From positions 3,746,305 to 3,810,304 of the forward strand of contig NW_004955488.1 in NCBI RefSeq assembly GCF_000276665.1: a stretch of DNA of 64,000 nt. Direction: 5' to 3'. The stretch is from Chinchilla lanigera (lineage: Eukaryota; Chordata; Mammalia; Rodentia; Chinchillidae). A program made the translations under genes and the position numbers. Below, piece by piece: positions 22,860-36,417 of the stretch. The notes below the pieces were generated by a model that searched no databases, had not been told where the DNA came from, and saw nothing but the letters and a program-made list of their open reading frames with translations. Numbering within the stretch: position 1 is the stretch's first letter; each line of letters begins with the position of its first letter.

Positions 22860-25325
22860 GTGGAGTGTGAACTTGAATGACTTGAGAACTGCTCAGTAAA
22901 TTAGTGTAACACACTTCTGGATGTATCTTGATGTGGCATGATCCTGGCCTCCATATCTGGTCCCTTACCCTTTCCTCTCTGGAACTATTGCCCTGGTCTA
23001 ATTCCTGGTCACCATGAACTGCGCAGCTGGTGAGAGGAGTCTGAGTTCGGCTCCTCCCTTCCTCCACTGACTGGGACCAGGTGACTGGTGACAGATGTCT
23101 GAGGACCACCCCTCCCTCCCTTCACTGGTAGGACTCAGGGCCTGGAGACCTGTAGGAGCACCAACAACACAGTAGGACCCTGGCCAAGGCAGACATGATG
23201 GACAGGCAGAACAAGAGGCATAAAAGTATCCCATGCAACATAAGCAATATGAGAAAATAGGTGATCTCTAAACTTTCTTTTTTGGTTTAGTCTCCTTGTC
23301 CTCTTCTTCCCTTTCATCAACTATCTCTCTTGACTTTATCATACTTTTATATGAGTAAACATTGTCTCTTCTCTTTCTGGTTCACTTCAAAAGTCCTACA
23401 CCTTATCTTCCAATCCTTTCCTCCTGTGTCCTACAATTATCCAAAACCTGGATGATCATCCCATGCCCTCCAACCTTGCTCTGACTATATTAAACTTCAT
23501 TCATGTCTCCAACCTACCCACTTTTCTCCTGAACCCTCCCCCACATACACAGCGTAAAATCACTCCACTAAGTGGAAAACCAATGTATACAAGTTTCTGG
23601 TATAAGGTGGATTATATTATATTTCTGCAGACTTTCCTTCTAAGGTTATAGATATTAGGCTAATAGTTACCACAGTTAGTAGCCAGGCTGTACTTGAATC
23701 TGTTATTATTTTTTTGTTTATTTGGGGTTTTTTTTGTTTTGTTTTGTCTTGTTTTTCTGGTACCAGGAATTGAACTCACAGCCTTGCACTTGCCAGGCAG
23801 GTGCTGTGCCACTGAGCTAAATCCCCAGCCCCAAATCTGTTATTATTGCCAAAGAATCTACTTTAACCAGGATGTCATACATGCTATAACCAGTTTTCCC
23901 CCTTTGTAGACAACACTGTGATGGTAAGGGGTCATAATCATCAACATAGTCCAGTACCAAAGGAATGGGTCCTAAGTCAAATTGATAGCAACTACTCAGA
24001 CTTAGTATATTAGGAAGGTAGGTTCCTGGGATAGACATAAAGACCAAGAAGCACTTACATCTAGAAGACATCCAGAGGAACATACACCTTCTAAGAAAGC
24101 CTGGACATCAGTGATAAGGCTATGGAACATTAGAAATCTATAAGCATCAACACAGAAAACAAAATAAAATAGAAAATGACAAGATGAAGAAGCAAAATAT
24201 AATCCCAAAAATGGCCAGCCCACTCTGGACAAGTCTAGAGCACAAAAATGATAGAGGAAATCAAGAAGCCAACAAATGGAACTCTCTGAAATGATAGCAG
24301 CAGAAGTGCATTGATTTTCCACTTAGTGGAGTGATTTTACCCAAAAAGCACAGGAAATAAAACAAAAGTTGATCAATAGAATTGCATCAAACTAAAAACC
24401 TTCTATATAGTAAAGGAAATAACAGAGAGATTGCAGAGCAATCCAAAAATTGGAAAAATTATTTTCAATGTATAATCTGAGTGTATTATATGCAGATTAT
24501 GTAAGGAAGTTAAAACCCAAATAGCACACACACACAAAAATACCCTAATTCAAAACTGGGTGATAGTAGACATTTCTCAAGGAAAACATACAAATGGCCA
24601 ACAGTTACATGAAGAGATGCTCAACATCTCTAACGATCAAGGAAATGCAAATCAAAATCATGTTATTATCACCCTGGTAATAACAACTAATATAAAAAAG
24701 ACTAAAAATAATATATTGAAGATGTGGAGAAAGGCAACCCTCCATACTGTTAGTAAGAAGTGTAAATTGATACAACCATTATTGAAAACCATGTGGAGAT
24801 TCCTCAAAAAATTAAAAATAAAACTATCACATGATCCAGCAATGCCACTCCTGGGCACATGTCCTGTGGAAATAAAATCAGTATGTTTAAGAGACATCTG
24901 AACCCTTTGTCCCATGAAGTAACTACTCATAATAGCCAAGAGATACATACAACAAGCTAAATGTCCATCAGCTAGTGAAAGGATAAAGAAAATATGGTAC
25001 ATATCCACAGTGGAATACAATTCATCCATAATAATGAAGTCCTGTCTTTTGCGACAACACAGAACAGGAGATCATTAAGTTAAGTGAAATAGGTCAGGCA
25101 CAGATAGGTTTTCACTCATATGTAGAATCTAAAGAAAGTGAATTTCCTAGAATTTGAGAGTAGAATGGTGGTTCACAGAGGCTGAGGACATGAACAGGGT
25201 GAAGAGGGACAGAGTAAGGTTGAACAATGGGTGTTAAGTTATAACTAAAAGGAAGAAATCAAGGGCACTATTACGCAGCAGGGAGACTTTAGATAACAAT
25301 TATATTCTGTACATTTTAAAAAGGC
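22860..25325 (+). mobile_element. Rearranged L1: 5' region joined to ORF2 3' end
   Basis: The left part (to 24308) is L1 5' untranslated and pre-ORF1 sequence, colinear with the reverse complement of 3590-4450 in the minus-strand L1. The upstream limit near 22860 is approximate. At 24341 the element resumes in the distal ORF2 and continues through the 3' untranslated region to about 25325. ORF1 and nearly all of ORF2 are absent. The junction holds 32 bp (24309-24340) that are an inverted copy of 23554-23585. An ID SINE interrupts it at 23710-23833. Confidence 0.75.
23710..23833 (-). mobile_element. ID SINE
   Basis: Minus-strand ID body ending GGGGCTGGGGATTTAGCTCA at its start (23833 leftwards), with a T-rich tail on the + strand at 23710-23760. 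A perfect 13-bp duplication (AATCTGTTATTAT) flanks it at 23697-23709 and 23834-23846. It is inserted into L1 5' sequence. Confidence 0.95.
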
Positions 25326-26855
25326 TTTCAAATGCTATTATCACAGACTTAATAAATATCTAATATGTTTAATCTTATTTAAACATCATACAATGTGCCA
25401 TGTATTGAATATTACATTAATATGTATAATGTACATTTTTATAAAATATTATTGTTAGAAAGTGCTAATAACTGTAGACCAGTATTGATAATGTTTTAGT
25501 TAGATTAGCAAATGTTATACATGACAATAAGTTCCACAGATAGAATTTTTAAAATATCTTTGTTACTCTCCTTTTTTATTTTCCCTCCTTCTCAAGGATT
25601 CTCTGATATTATTGTATTTATTTCCTGACTGTGTCATACTCAAAGTAAGTATATCACATATAGAACATGATTTTCAATTTCAAGTTTACAAAAATGGATT
25701 CATATCATAGTACTGTTTCTCTATGTAATTGCTTTTAGATTTGAAAAGATGGTTTATCACTGACTTTACTAAGGTTCTTTATATATATATATATGTCATA
25801 CATATGTCACAACATATTATACACAACAGAACTGTGTTTTATATTTATATGCTTCTGTGCATAGACCATAATGTAGATTATGAAAATTTATTTTTAGCTC
25901 TGAATATATTCATCTTCAAATCATAAATTGGTTATCTTTTTAAAGAACACATATTCTTTGTGAAATCGCATATATTCTTTCTGTAGACAACTGTTAAAGA
26001 TTTCATCCATAAATCAAAGAACACATAAATTGAAGCAATATCCACCTATTAGCATTCTGTAGAAAGGAGTATGATCTAAAACTTTTTGTCTCCAACAGTA
26101 GGTTTAACTTATAAGCATAAGTGACTTAAATATACATGAAATCTGTCTCCATGTGTATGAAGCCATAATTCATTGAGGCCAAAATAATTTAAAATAGGGT
26201 ATGTTAGACTAGTAAAGAATTAAACAGTAAAAATGAAAAGAAAAACTTTGAATAAATATAAAAAATATATGAGCCAATCTAAAGTGTGATTTATGTTTAA
26301 GAAAAAAGATGACATTTTAAAACATGACCTTTATTAATAAGATGGTAAAATACTTGAAAAGTGTCAGGCCACGCACACACATACTGGAGTATGAAAGTAA
26401 AATGTGTTTAATTATCAAGGTATTTGTTGAAATGAAATCATGAGTTCTATGATAAAAACCCAGAGACCTATGATTAGCATGGGAAGGGCACTGTGAGGAC
26501 CAGAGCAGAATCGTCCCAGGCTGCGGGTGTGGAGACATCTGCTGTTAGAACAGTGAGCCCAGCAGTGTACTTTTTCTGGAAGCTCAGGGCTGAGATTCAT
26601 AGTTCTCTGCGATTGTATCAGCTGCTAACTTCTGTCAAGCTCTCTCATCCCAAGAACACAGTAAGTACATGTCTATCTTACGATTTGGTATTGGTATTTA
26701 TACCACGTAAAACACCTCTGGCTTCTGATGTGAGACTGACTTACTTTCTGCTTCTGAAGCAGGCTCACTGTACTGTGTACCAATTCCAGGTGAGAACTGT
26801 AAATACCTCCCTAATTACATGAACGGGAATCAATCAGCTTGTAGAAGTCCAGGGA
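25326..26855. other. AT-rich intergenic sequence
   Basis: Includes a short (TA)n run near 25782-25797. Bases 26490-26660 are less AT-rich than their surroundings, but nothing in them is recognisable as an exon. Confidence 0.4.
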
Positions 26856-26856
26856 G

Positions 26857-26888
26857 ACAGAGCACTCACTGTGAAGTGAGTGCTCTGT
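26857..26888. repeat. Perfect hairpin, 14-bp stem and 4-base loop
   Basis: The arms 26857-26870 and 26875-26888 are exact reverse complements around the loop GTGA. No T run follows on either strand, and no surrounding gene suggests a role. Confidence 0.8.
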
Positions 26889-28703
26889 GAAGCCACATGT
26901 TTACTCACAGATATGCATTAAGGGATAATAGATGCCAAAGATTCATGGCATGGTGGTCCGCTGAGGTTCAGGACAGCTGTCAAGGGCTGAGGATGGATTC
27001 CTCTGCATGCACTTCTTACTGCATGGCCACTGAAGGGCCCCGGAACCATTACACTCTGGGTTGAACACTCCATAGAAAGTCTTAAAGTATGGCCTCATAT
27101 ACTGTAGGATGTTCTATCCTTGGAGGGACAAAGTCATTCTATCCTTGGAAGGACTAGACTCTTCAAGCTATTTATACTTTATCTCAGCATGCTGCATTAC
27201 CAGCACAGTCCAGGATGATTTTGTGAACTAGAGTAAGAAATGAGGGAAGAAGAAAGCTGCGCCAGCAGAGACAACCTGGAGTAGAGGCCTCTTAAATAGC
27301 AGACAGGTCTTCCTTGACTACCTATGTAAAACAGCTGACTCTATTCCCTCTTTACTCCTCCATGCAGGTTTATTCACAATGAAGGTACTTAAAACACCTA
27401 GCACAAACACCTAGAGATAGGAAAATATTCTCGTCTGTTTATTATGACATCTTCCTCAGGACCCAGAATCATGCTTGGAACATAATGGGAGTTCAACAAG
27501 TATTGCTGAAAGAGTGATGAATTTAAAGAGCATGGAATTTTAAATTGATTTCAGGTTATATGAATAATATTCTTAAACCTCATACTAATACTGTTTTTCC
27601 AGAAACACTCAGAGTTTTCTCTATCAATGCACTTTCTTCAAAAATATCACTTACCAATATAAATTACAGTATATGAAATAAAGCCACTTAAAGTATCCCT
27701 TAATTATATACTTACCTTCCAACTACCCTAAAACAATAAAATTAAACTTTGCATTTTATATTTTGAATAATATATGTAAATAGAACAAATCTTTCTAATG
27801 TTAAATTACAAATTTATGATAATAAATTAAGGGCATAGTCAATGCAAAGGAATTAGAATCTGATCAAAAAGAATGGATGGTACTAGCAAAATAAGATTAA
27901 CAATCTGCTTTATTTTCAGCAAATGTAAATACTACTTCAAATTATATTATAACAGACATTAGCATCATGTGTATTTTGCAAACCAGGCCAAAGAGTTTGT
28001 TTGGAAGGTACAGCAGTGACAAATTTTCTTTGGACCTTACTAAAACTAGCTTTAATGCCATTTACTGTCTATATCTAATACACATAGGTTTTTAGGAGAG
28101 AAATAATAGAAAATAGAATCCCTATGCAATGGGTCCAGCACTGTCCATCTTAACAGTTTGCCTACAAACCAGAGTAACTCAGGCATATCTCAAACTTGCT
28201 GGGTAATAGAATAAGGCTTCAGCTTCCCAACAGTGTGGGATGCATAGGTCTCCAGCCTATGCTGCTCCCCAAATAGCCCTTTTCCCACCATGTTTCTCCT
28301 TAGTATCTTGTCCTTAAATCTTGGCTTCTTCAAAGTTACATGATTCTGTGGCCAAATTGGCAAAGACTTATACTGCTGCCTCCTCGAGGTCCATACTGCA
28401 TAAATGGAATGTGATGCCTCTGCTCCCTTCACTTATATCCTTTCTTTTTCTTGTAGATTTCAGGTAATTATGTGGGCATATCCTCAAATGACTTACATGT
28501 CCTCACACGAAATAAAAATATATGGCTTCCCATTATTGACACAAATGTTTTCTACTAATATATGATACTAAACAGAAAATAACCTTGGACTTGGATTCAA
28601 AAGATTGAGTTTTCATTTGAGTGATCTGACATGCACACTAGATTAGGTATGTAGATATGGAATATTATTCACACTTGCAGAATTTAACTTTCATCGTTTA
28701 TAG
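26889..28703. other. Intergenic sequence with an old L2-like fragment
   Basis: Mostly unique. Bases ~27440-27525 resemble the 3' end of an ancient LINE-2 (a 'cttggaacataatgggagttcaacaagtatt' type block). A short imperfect direct repeat ('ctatccttgga') occurs at 27115 and 27147. No gene was recognised. Confidence 0.4.
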
Positions 28704-28929
28704 CAAGGGTTCATTTATAGCAAGCTTTTGGTAAAGGGTCAAATAATAAATTTTAGGTTTTTTGGTGTACACAGTGTCTGTCAGAATTAGTTAACCCTTC
28801 TTCTCCCGTAGCTCTGAGTAGTCACGAACCACAGGTAAATGGTTATGGCTGTGACCCAGTAACATTTCATTCATATAAACAAATCCCTGGCTGGATTCAT
28901 CCTACTGACTTTAGTTTGCTAATCCCTGG
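28704..28929 (+). mobile_element. Old hAT-type non-autonomous DNA transposon
   Basis: The segment begins CAAGGGTT...GCAAGCTTTT and ends AGTTTGCTAATCCCTG, roughly inverted termini. The body ('taaagggtcaaataataaattttagg', 'ggctgtgaccca') matches the general sequence of ancient mammalian MER/Charlie-like elements. The family is not determined. No 8-bp duplication survives clearly. Confidence 0.5.
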
Positions 28930-28949
28930 CCTATAAAAGGGGAATTACA

Positions 28950-29075
28950 TGGGCTGGGGATTTAGCTCAGCGGCACAGCACCTGCCTGGCAAGTGCAAGG
29001 TTGTGAGTTCAGTTCCCGGTACCGGAAAAAAAGAAACAAAACAAACAAACAAACAAAAAAACCAAAAAACAAAAG
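28950..29075 (+). mobile_element. ID SINE
   Basis: Plus-strand ID: GGGCTGGGGATTTAGCTCAG at 28951, the tRNA-like body to about 29022, then an A-rich (AAAC)n tail. A perfect 15-bp target-site duplication lies at 28935-28949 and 29076-29090. Confidence 0.95.
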
Positions 29076-29090
29076 AAAAGGGGAATTACA

Positions 29091-30257
29091 ATGCCTATTT
29101 CGTGGCTTTATTATGGAGTTGATATAGTTAATCAAATACATGAAAAGAGACTATTTCATCCACTATAAATTTTGATAAACTTACATGTAGTTAATTATTA
29201 TTAATAATATAGCCTTATAACCCATACCATAAGATACTTTTATGTTGAAACATAGTAATGTGAACCTTCACAACCACAGAAAATGATTTTATTCACCTCC
29301 ATGATCAGCCTGATGGCAGAATCTGCTCTCTCATATTGAAATACAGATTGATTTTTGGAAAATTATACCTATTTTTAAGTGTCAAGTATTTGATACTTTT
29401 TCTATGAAGAGTACACAATGCAGATACACCACTACATTGATTCAGCTAATGAAAATCTATAAAAGTATAAGATTAAATTACAGAGCAAAATAAAATTGAT
29501 AATATAAAATTAAGAATGTCAAGCATGACACACATTTTTATTATGCTACGTTAAGGAGAGAGAATGTTCTGAAATGCATTTCTACCAAGAGTACTCAGAG
29601 ATGATGCTATCCATTTAAATAGATTTTAATTCATTCTAAATTATAATTGAAATACAAAGCACATGAGCTGACCACATTAAAGAGTCATTGTTGAGTGACA
29701 TGAATTGTGATGGCAGATTTGCTGTCTGCTTGGGAATGCTGAGCAGGGACAATGGCACTTCTGCTAGGAAATCTGGGAGAGCACATTTTATGCACATCTC
29801 CGAGGAGCAATTAAACTAACTGAATTCAATTAAAAATTGGCTTTAAGCCAAGAGGATATGAACTTAGCCTGGAGAATAGAAGCACGTATTTTAAAAAATT
29901 AAAAATCTTAGAGTTGGAAGCAAGAGGTAGAAGATTGCACCGATTCTTTTAGATGCTAATCTTGAATGAGGCTGTGTTACTGCTATAATAGCAAATCATT
30001 TTAATAAGCAAGGGCCTTCAGGAATTATTTCCAGGTCACTGCTTCAAAACCTGAACTAAGAACTGAGAAGGATCCTAGCCAAAGATTTAGTTAGAAGTTG
30101 TGTTTACACCACTTAAATGATTGTATTATTTCTGATTAGAATGTGTTTACTAGATGCCAGATATGAATTAATCTTTTCACATAATACTTAAAAACCTACC
30201 TGTGCATTTCTAAGTTAAATATTTTGATTTATATTAATATCATGTTTCTTTCTTGTG
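29091..30257. other. AT-rich intergenic sequence
   Basis: No gene, RNA gene or assignable repeat was seen. Confidence 0.4.
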
Positions 30258-30325
30258 TTGATGTTGGTGCTAGTGTTTAGGTACCCAGAGTCCTCCATGT
30301 CCTAGACAGGCACCCTTCTACTGTA
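30258..30325 (-). mobile_element. tRNA-derived SINE fragment
   Basis: The + strand pattern (ggtgctagtg...acccagagtcctccatg...gacaggcacccttctact) matches the reverse complement of a decayed ID/B2-like tRNA-derived SINE body. No duplication is visible. Confidence 0.4.
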
Positions 30326-30809
30326 ATAAATGGCTGATACATTGTTGGTGTTTTTATCATTGTATTGCTCCCTGTATTAATTATTTTGAAATACACATAA
30401 ATATTTATATAAGAAACAATAATTTATAAAGGTTATTCCAAGAAAACTACACACTTGGATGAGTGGATAAGAAGGATCACAGATTATCTTCTTTACTTCA
30501 TGAGAAACTTACTAGTAAAGAATGCTGTGAGATGGAATTCTTCCATATATTTTCATATTTATCTGTTAAATACATACATAGTAATGTGGTATACAGTACT
30601 AATACTTGGGTTTGAAATGTGAACTCAGTATAAGGAAAGGTTGTTTATAGAGTACTTAATAATGAACTATATACTTTAAAGTTATTTATAAAATATTTTA
30701 GTTACTGTCATAAATAATGACCACCTGTTACAGTTCATTGCTACATTTATTAAATAGATAGTGCACACAGAGAAAAAAATGTTATCTCTAACTGTAGTAA
30801 CAAAATATT

Positions 30810-31042
30810 TTGCTCACTACTGTGTTCCATGAATTGTGGTAAGTGTTGTGGCTGCATTGTTCTCACTTATGACTCACAATAACTTTAGAAGAAAAAGACA
30901 AATGAAGAGCTATTATGGACCAGAGATAGTAATCAAAATGTAAAGCTCCACCATTAATCCTATGACAACTGTACCAGGTCAGCATTAGTGTCCTAATTTT
31001 ACTGGTGAATAAACTGAAGATAAGAAGTTAAGAAACTCAAAG
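30810..31042 (+). mobile_element. MIR-like SINE remnant(s)
   Basis: The 'actgtgttccatgaattgtggtaagtg...actcacaataact' block and the later 'ttttactggtgaataaactgaagataagaagttaag' block follow the order of an ancient MIR element, with about 100 bp of unrelated sequence between. A B1 follows directly. Confidence 0.45.
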
Positions 31043-31150
31043 AGTAGGTGTGGTGGCACACCTCTATAATGCCAGCACTCTGGAGGCTGAGGCAGGAGGA
31101 CCCTTGCAAGTTGGAGATCAGCCTGAGCTACAAAGTGAGCTCAAGACAAG
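31043..31150 (+). mobile_element. B1-type SINE
   Basis: Starts GTAGGTGTGGTGGCACACC, continues through 'gccagcactctggaggctgaggcaggagga', and ends around 'tcaagacaagtaactc'. This is the 7SL-derived B1 layout on the + strand. It is diverged and its tail is degraded. Confidence 0.8.
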
Positions 31151-32199
31151 TAACTCATATAGTGATAGTACTACAAATTAAACCCAATATTCTGATTTCA
31201 AAATTCACCCCTAAGTATTGCAATTGGCAAAATATACTCAGCAGCATCAATACCCTTGTTCATACTAATTTCACAATGGAATAAAATATTTACATTGATC
31301 ATCTTCATAAATGGTACCAGAACATTTCTCAAGGCAGATAGATATTTGGAAATGTATATGTATTGTGATTCCTAAAGGTAAGACTTGAGAAAGAGATAAA
31401 AGGAAACAAGCAGAAGATAAAATAATTTTTGGGTCATTGTTCTTGAAGAGAAGAAAAATCTGGAGAGGTGGCAGAAGAGGGAACCAAGTATATAACTAAA
31501 GGGAATTTACAGAGTGTGAGTGTTGAATGTGTTTGATAGTTTATGACATAGTTATTCCACATTAGAGTTTTGAAGCGTTCTTATTAAGAATTCAGCAAAC
31601 ACAGAAAACTCTAATTACATCACATCTGCTACCTATCTACTTACCTAATAGGAACAATGGTAACAAAATTCCAATTATTTCACTTACGAGATTAATTTAA
31701 CTCAGTGGCTCAGTCTCATTACTAGAAGTTTTATTCAAATAGTTTATATGTTCTTTCAATTTTATCCATTAACTACCTCTCATATAAGTTTATAAGTGAA
31801 CAGGTTGAGAAAAGATTGAAATGAAGTATCAGTATTAAAAAAGAAAATGTAAATTAAAATATTGAAAGTGCCAAAGAGATGGTATGGGATTTTAAGAAAA
31901 ATTTAGATTTATTTAACCTAAAATCTGGCTCCATTCCACATTCTAACAGAAAAGAAAGGAATATTCAAAGAAGGCTGCAACTCTTTGAACACATTGTACT
32001 AGATTTGATGGACTGTTTAGGGGTCTATGTGGTATCTAACTTTAAATGCCTAGGGTATTTCAATGCAATTCCACAGTTTTATGAGTTTAATGAACATTGA
32101 TATGAAAATTTAATCTTAGCTATGTAGTAATTATGTATAAAGACTCAGAAGTACAAGAATTTGCCAGGCAGAATAAATAATAGTCTATTCAAAAGTTTC
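31151..32199. other. AT-rich intergenic sequence
   Basis: No recognisable gene or repeat up to the L1 5' end. The 73-codon frame at 31879-32100 lacks any recognisable similarity. Confidence 0.4.
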
Positions 32200-33814
32200 T
32201 GTGATGAAGGACCAAGATGGTGGAGTGGTAAGCAGGAGAGAAGGAGTTTCTCTGAGAGTTGCTGTCCAGATACTGGAATATGGCAATGCATGGAAGACGA
32301 AAGTAGAGAAGTGGGTCCCCTGGACCCAGGAAGGATCTGAGGTGTGGATTTAAGCCCATGGAGAGAGTAAAGACAGAAATTTCAATGAAGAAGAAGCAGG
32401 TAGTTGGCAGTACCTTCTGCCTGAGATAAGACTCATTGCGTGACAGGAGCCATTCAGACTTGTGGACACATGGTGATTTCTGGCAACCCCAGAGGCCTCC
32501 AAAGAGAGATGCAGTAGTGGAGGGGAGCAGCAGATGTGGAGGATTGTAGTAGCTGGTGGTGAGTGCTGGGGGATCAGTCCTCCTGTGCAAGAAAGCAATT
32601 GGCTGGGAACCATTTTGAATAGGGGTTGGTTGAGTTTAGAATTCAGAGTAGCTACTGGCTCCATCTAGTGGCTCCCAGCTGCGCTCAGGCCCACAGAAGG
32701 TGAGATGATTGTTGCAGGCTAAATGAGTTTGGTCTTGGCCAGAAGGTGCAGGCTTGCTGAGATTATCCACTACACAGCCAAAAAGCTACTACCGACTTGC
32801 TGGGATAAATCAACACAGATTGGGATTCTGTCTCCACATGTTGCCTACCAGAGACAGCAGAGACAAAGCTAACAGTGGACTTTTTTCTCTTTATCTCTCA
32901 TTTTTTTTGGTTGTTGTTGCTATAGTTTTATTTTTGTTTTCTTTTCCTTCACTGTTTGATCTTGTTTTTATATTGGTGTGAATATGGTTTCTAGCTTCTT
33001 TGTGATTGTGGTTCTGTTCTGACCTTCTTTTTAGCTCTTCTTTCTCTTTCCCTCCAGTTGTCTGTACCAGTTTCCTAAAGTTAGCATGATCCCACTTTGT
33101 CCTCCAGCCTTATTTTGAAACTCTTCCTCTTCTTCCACTTCTATATTTTCTCCCTAACCCATTTTAAATTTTAACCCCTGAGGGCAAGATTGACATATTA
33201 AGCAATTGTATATTGCATATAGTTTTCTAGTTTTTTTTTTTGCTTTAGATTTTGTTATATAAACATAAATCCAGTTCATCTAGTTAAAGGTGGCAAATTA
33301 ATGGTTACCTCAGTTTGTCATATTCTAGGCTATGTTTCACGCAATTGTCATAGGTAGCATGATAGCCAAAAGTGAGATAATTGTGCTAGACAGTTGTTCC
33401 TCCTGGTATTTCAAGACTGAGATTGTCTAAGGGTCACAGAAAATACTGTGGCACAGTGCCAAAGAACGAGGGACTAGGTCAAACAAGCAGCAAATTCTCA
33501 TCCCCAACAAATTGAAGAGGTAGATCTTGCAACACTCAAAATCTGAAAGCCAGCTATACCTGGAAGATACCTCAGAGAAGTAGTAACTTTCTAAGGGTTC
33601 TAAATATTAGCAATACAGCAACATACCATAGGCAATTTACAAACATCACTCCAGGAATTAAAGAAAAAGAAAAGAAAAAGAAAAGAAAAGAAAAAAAAGA
33701 GAAGAAAAGAAAATGAGAAGACACAAACAAGATGCAACCCCAGACATCCAGTTCACTAAAGGCAAACCTAGAGGGTATTGAGTTGGAATAATCTGAAAGT
33801 CATCCACCTGGCCT

Positions 33815-34735
33815 CTATAAAGTGATAATAACAAAGCAATTGAGTGAGGCTCTAGAAAATAAATCAGATATAATTTTTCCAATAACTGCAGAGATGGTGT
33901 CCACAATGAAAACCATGCTTAGTGAGTCTAGAGCAGATACAGATAAAAAAATAGAGAAGTTGAAGAAAATTATGGAAGCCATGAATGCCCAGCATAGGAA
34001 AGAAATGGAGTCCATAAGGCAGATTCAAGCAGATATTCAGGAGAATAAAAAATCCATTAAAGTATCTGTAGCAGATTAAGCCAATGTGAGGATCGGACCT
34101 CAGATTTAGAAGACAGGCTTGCAGTTAGTGATCATGAAAAGAAAGATTTCTTAAAAATAGAAGGCATCATGAAAAATCAATATAACAGCTGCCAAATGAG
34201 GTAAAGAAGAATAACTTAAGGTTAATTGCAGTCAATGAAAATTCAGGAGACTGCTCAAATTATATAAAAAAAACTGTTCACAGACATAATGGCAGAAAAC
34301 TTCCTTGGTAGAGAAAAAGAATTTGACATACAGTAAGTGAGGCATGTAGAACTCCAATTAGCCATAATCAAAAAAATATATACAGCCAGGCATATCGTAG
34401 TCAAGATTCCAACAATTCAACACAAGAATAGTCTTCAATCTATTAGGGAAAAGAAACAAATCACCTATAAAGAAAAGTCCATCAGAATCACAGCTGACTT
34501 CTCTGCACAAACCCTCAAGTCATGGAAAGCTTGGAGTGAAGTATTTCAAGTTCTAGAGGAAAACAACCTTCAATCAAGACTGATGTATCCCACAAAACTA
34601 TCTCTCAAAACTGATGGATAAATAAGATGCTTCCATGACAAAGAACATCTGAGGAAATTTATGATCCCCAGACCAGCATTCCAAAATGTTTTGAAGGACA
34701 TTTTAGAAAAAGGTAACAAGACGACAACTCCATGA
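33815..34735 (+). pseudogene. L1 ORF1 pseudogene
   Basis: Remnant of the L1 RNA-binding chaperone protein. An N-terminal coiled-coil-like stretch (33822-34079) ends in TAA. The central and C-terminal RNA-binding region follows in an open frame at 34337-34621, with the recognisable 'IRITADFSAQTL' box and the 'RLMYPTKLS' box. It then continues past a TAA to about 34735. Stops separate the parts, so no full-length product is possible. Confidence 0.8.
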
Positions 34736-34789
34736 AATCCAACAAAAGGAATCCATCAGACAAGGCAAACAATTAAATAGAGGGAAGGA

Positions 34790-36417
34790 AAAAAGAAGGG
34801 GAGCCAACAACAGGAAAATAACATGACAAGGATAAGAAAATACATGTCAGTTATAGCCATCAATGTTAATGGTCTCCATTCATGAATCAAAAGATGCAGG
34901 CTGGCAGAATTGATCAAGAAGCAAGATCCAACAATATGTTGCATAGAAGAAACACATTTAATTAAAAAAGAAATTCATACACTAAACGTAAAAGGATGGA
35001 AATCAATACCCCATGTGATAGTAACCCAGAAAAAAAGCAAGGGTAGCTATTCTTTTTTCAGACAAGTGAATTTCAAGCCAAGACTGATTAAGAGAGATAA
35101 AGAAGGTCACTACATCCTTGTAAATGGAACAATCCAAGAGGAAAACATAACAATCATAAATATATGTGCAACAAATACCAGTGTACCCAACTATATAAAA
35201 CAAATATTAATGGACATGAAAAATCAAATAAGCACTAATACAATTGTATCAGGGTATCTCAATACCACACTGTCAAAAAAATACAGATAAACTAGAAAAA
35301 GAACAATAATGAAATATTAGAAGAGAAACAAGCTTTTGAACAAATGGACTTAGTAGATGTCTACAGAGTGTTCCACCCCAGAACATCAGAAAACACATTC
35401 TTCTCTGCTGCACATGTGATAGTCTCCAAAATAAACTACATACTAGCTTATAGAAAATGCTTAAGTAAATGCAAAGGAATGAAAATTATCCCCTGCATAT
35501 TATCAGACCATAGTGCAATGAAACTGGAAGTGAATGCCAAAAGAAACCATAAGAATTTCATAAACATGGATTTAAATAGCACCTTCTTGAACAATCAATG
35601 GGTCACAGATAAAATTAAAGAAGAAATTAGACAGTTCATATAGTTAAATAATAATGACAATACAACATACCAGAACTTATGGGACACAATGAAAACAGTC
35701 CTAAGAGGGAAATTTATAGCACTGAATACCCATATCAGGAAAGCAGAGCAAGCACAAATAAACAAACTGTGATGAACCTCAAACTTCTAGAAAAAGAAGA
35801 GCAGTCCAAGCCACAAGCTCATATGAGGGAGGAAATTATAAATATCAGAGCAGAAATTAACATAATGGAGACCAAAAAAAAATACAAAGAATCAATGAAT
35901 TGAAGAGGTGTTATTGAAAGATTAAATAAAATTAATAAATCCTTATCCAACCTTATCACAAAAAGGAAAGAAAAGCTTCAAATCATCGCAATGGACACTG
36001 CAGAAATCCAGATCACCTATACCTACTTTGAAAACTTGTATTCTAATAACATGGAGAATGTGAAGAAATGGACAGATTCCTAGATACATATGTATTACCA
36101 AAGCTAAATCAAGAAGATATAAAAATCCTAAATAAACCAATATCAATCAATGAAATTGAAGATGTAGTTAAAAACCTACCAACAAAGAAAAGGCCAGGCC
36201 CTGATGGATTCACTGCTGAATTTTATAAGAAATTTAGAGAAGACCTAACACCATTACATCTCAAACTCTTTAATGACATTGAAAAGTAAACAACATTCCC
36301 AAATTCATTTCTGGAAGCATGTGTTACCCTGATACAAAACCAGAGAAGGACCTAACTAGGGAAGAGAATTACAGGCCAATCTCCCTAATGAACATAGATA
36401 CAAAAATCCTCAATAAA
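34790..36417 (+). pseudogene. L1 ORF2 pseudogene, endonuclease and N-terminal RT part
   Basis: The apurinic-type endonuclease domain is visible at about 34850-35540: a 'CIEETHL' box near 34945, an 'ILSDHSAM' box near 35500, and several stops between. The linker follows, then the start of the reverse transcriptase with the '[14 protein letters not shown]' box at about 36190-36230. The sequence is cut at 36417 by the CCDC93 retrocopy and resumes at 38875. Confidence 0.85.

Noticed and set aside
26490..26660. Possible non-coding exon ending near a GTAAGT at 26661
   Set aside because: Only weak base-composition and donor-like evidence; no acceptor, partner exon or similarity was seen.
32189..32664. 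133- and 104-codon minus-strand frames
   Set aside because: They are antisense to the L1 5' untranslated region; the GC-richer base composition explains their length.
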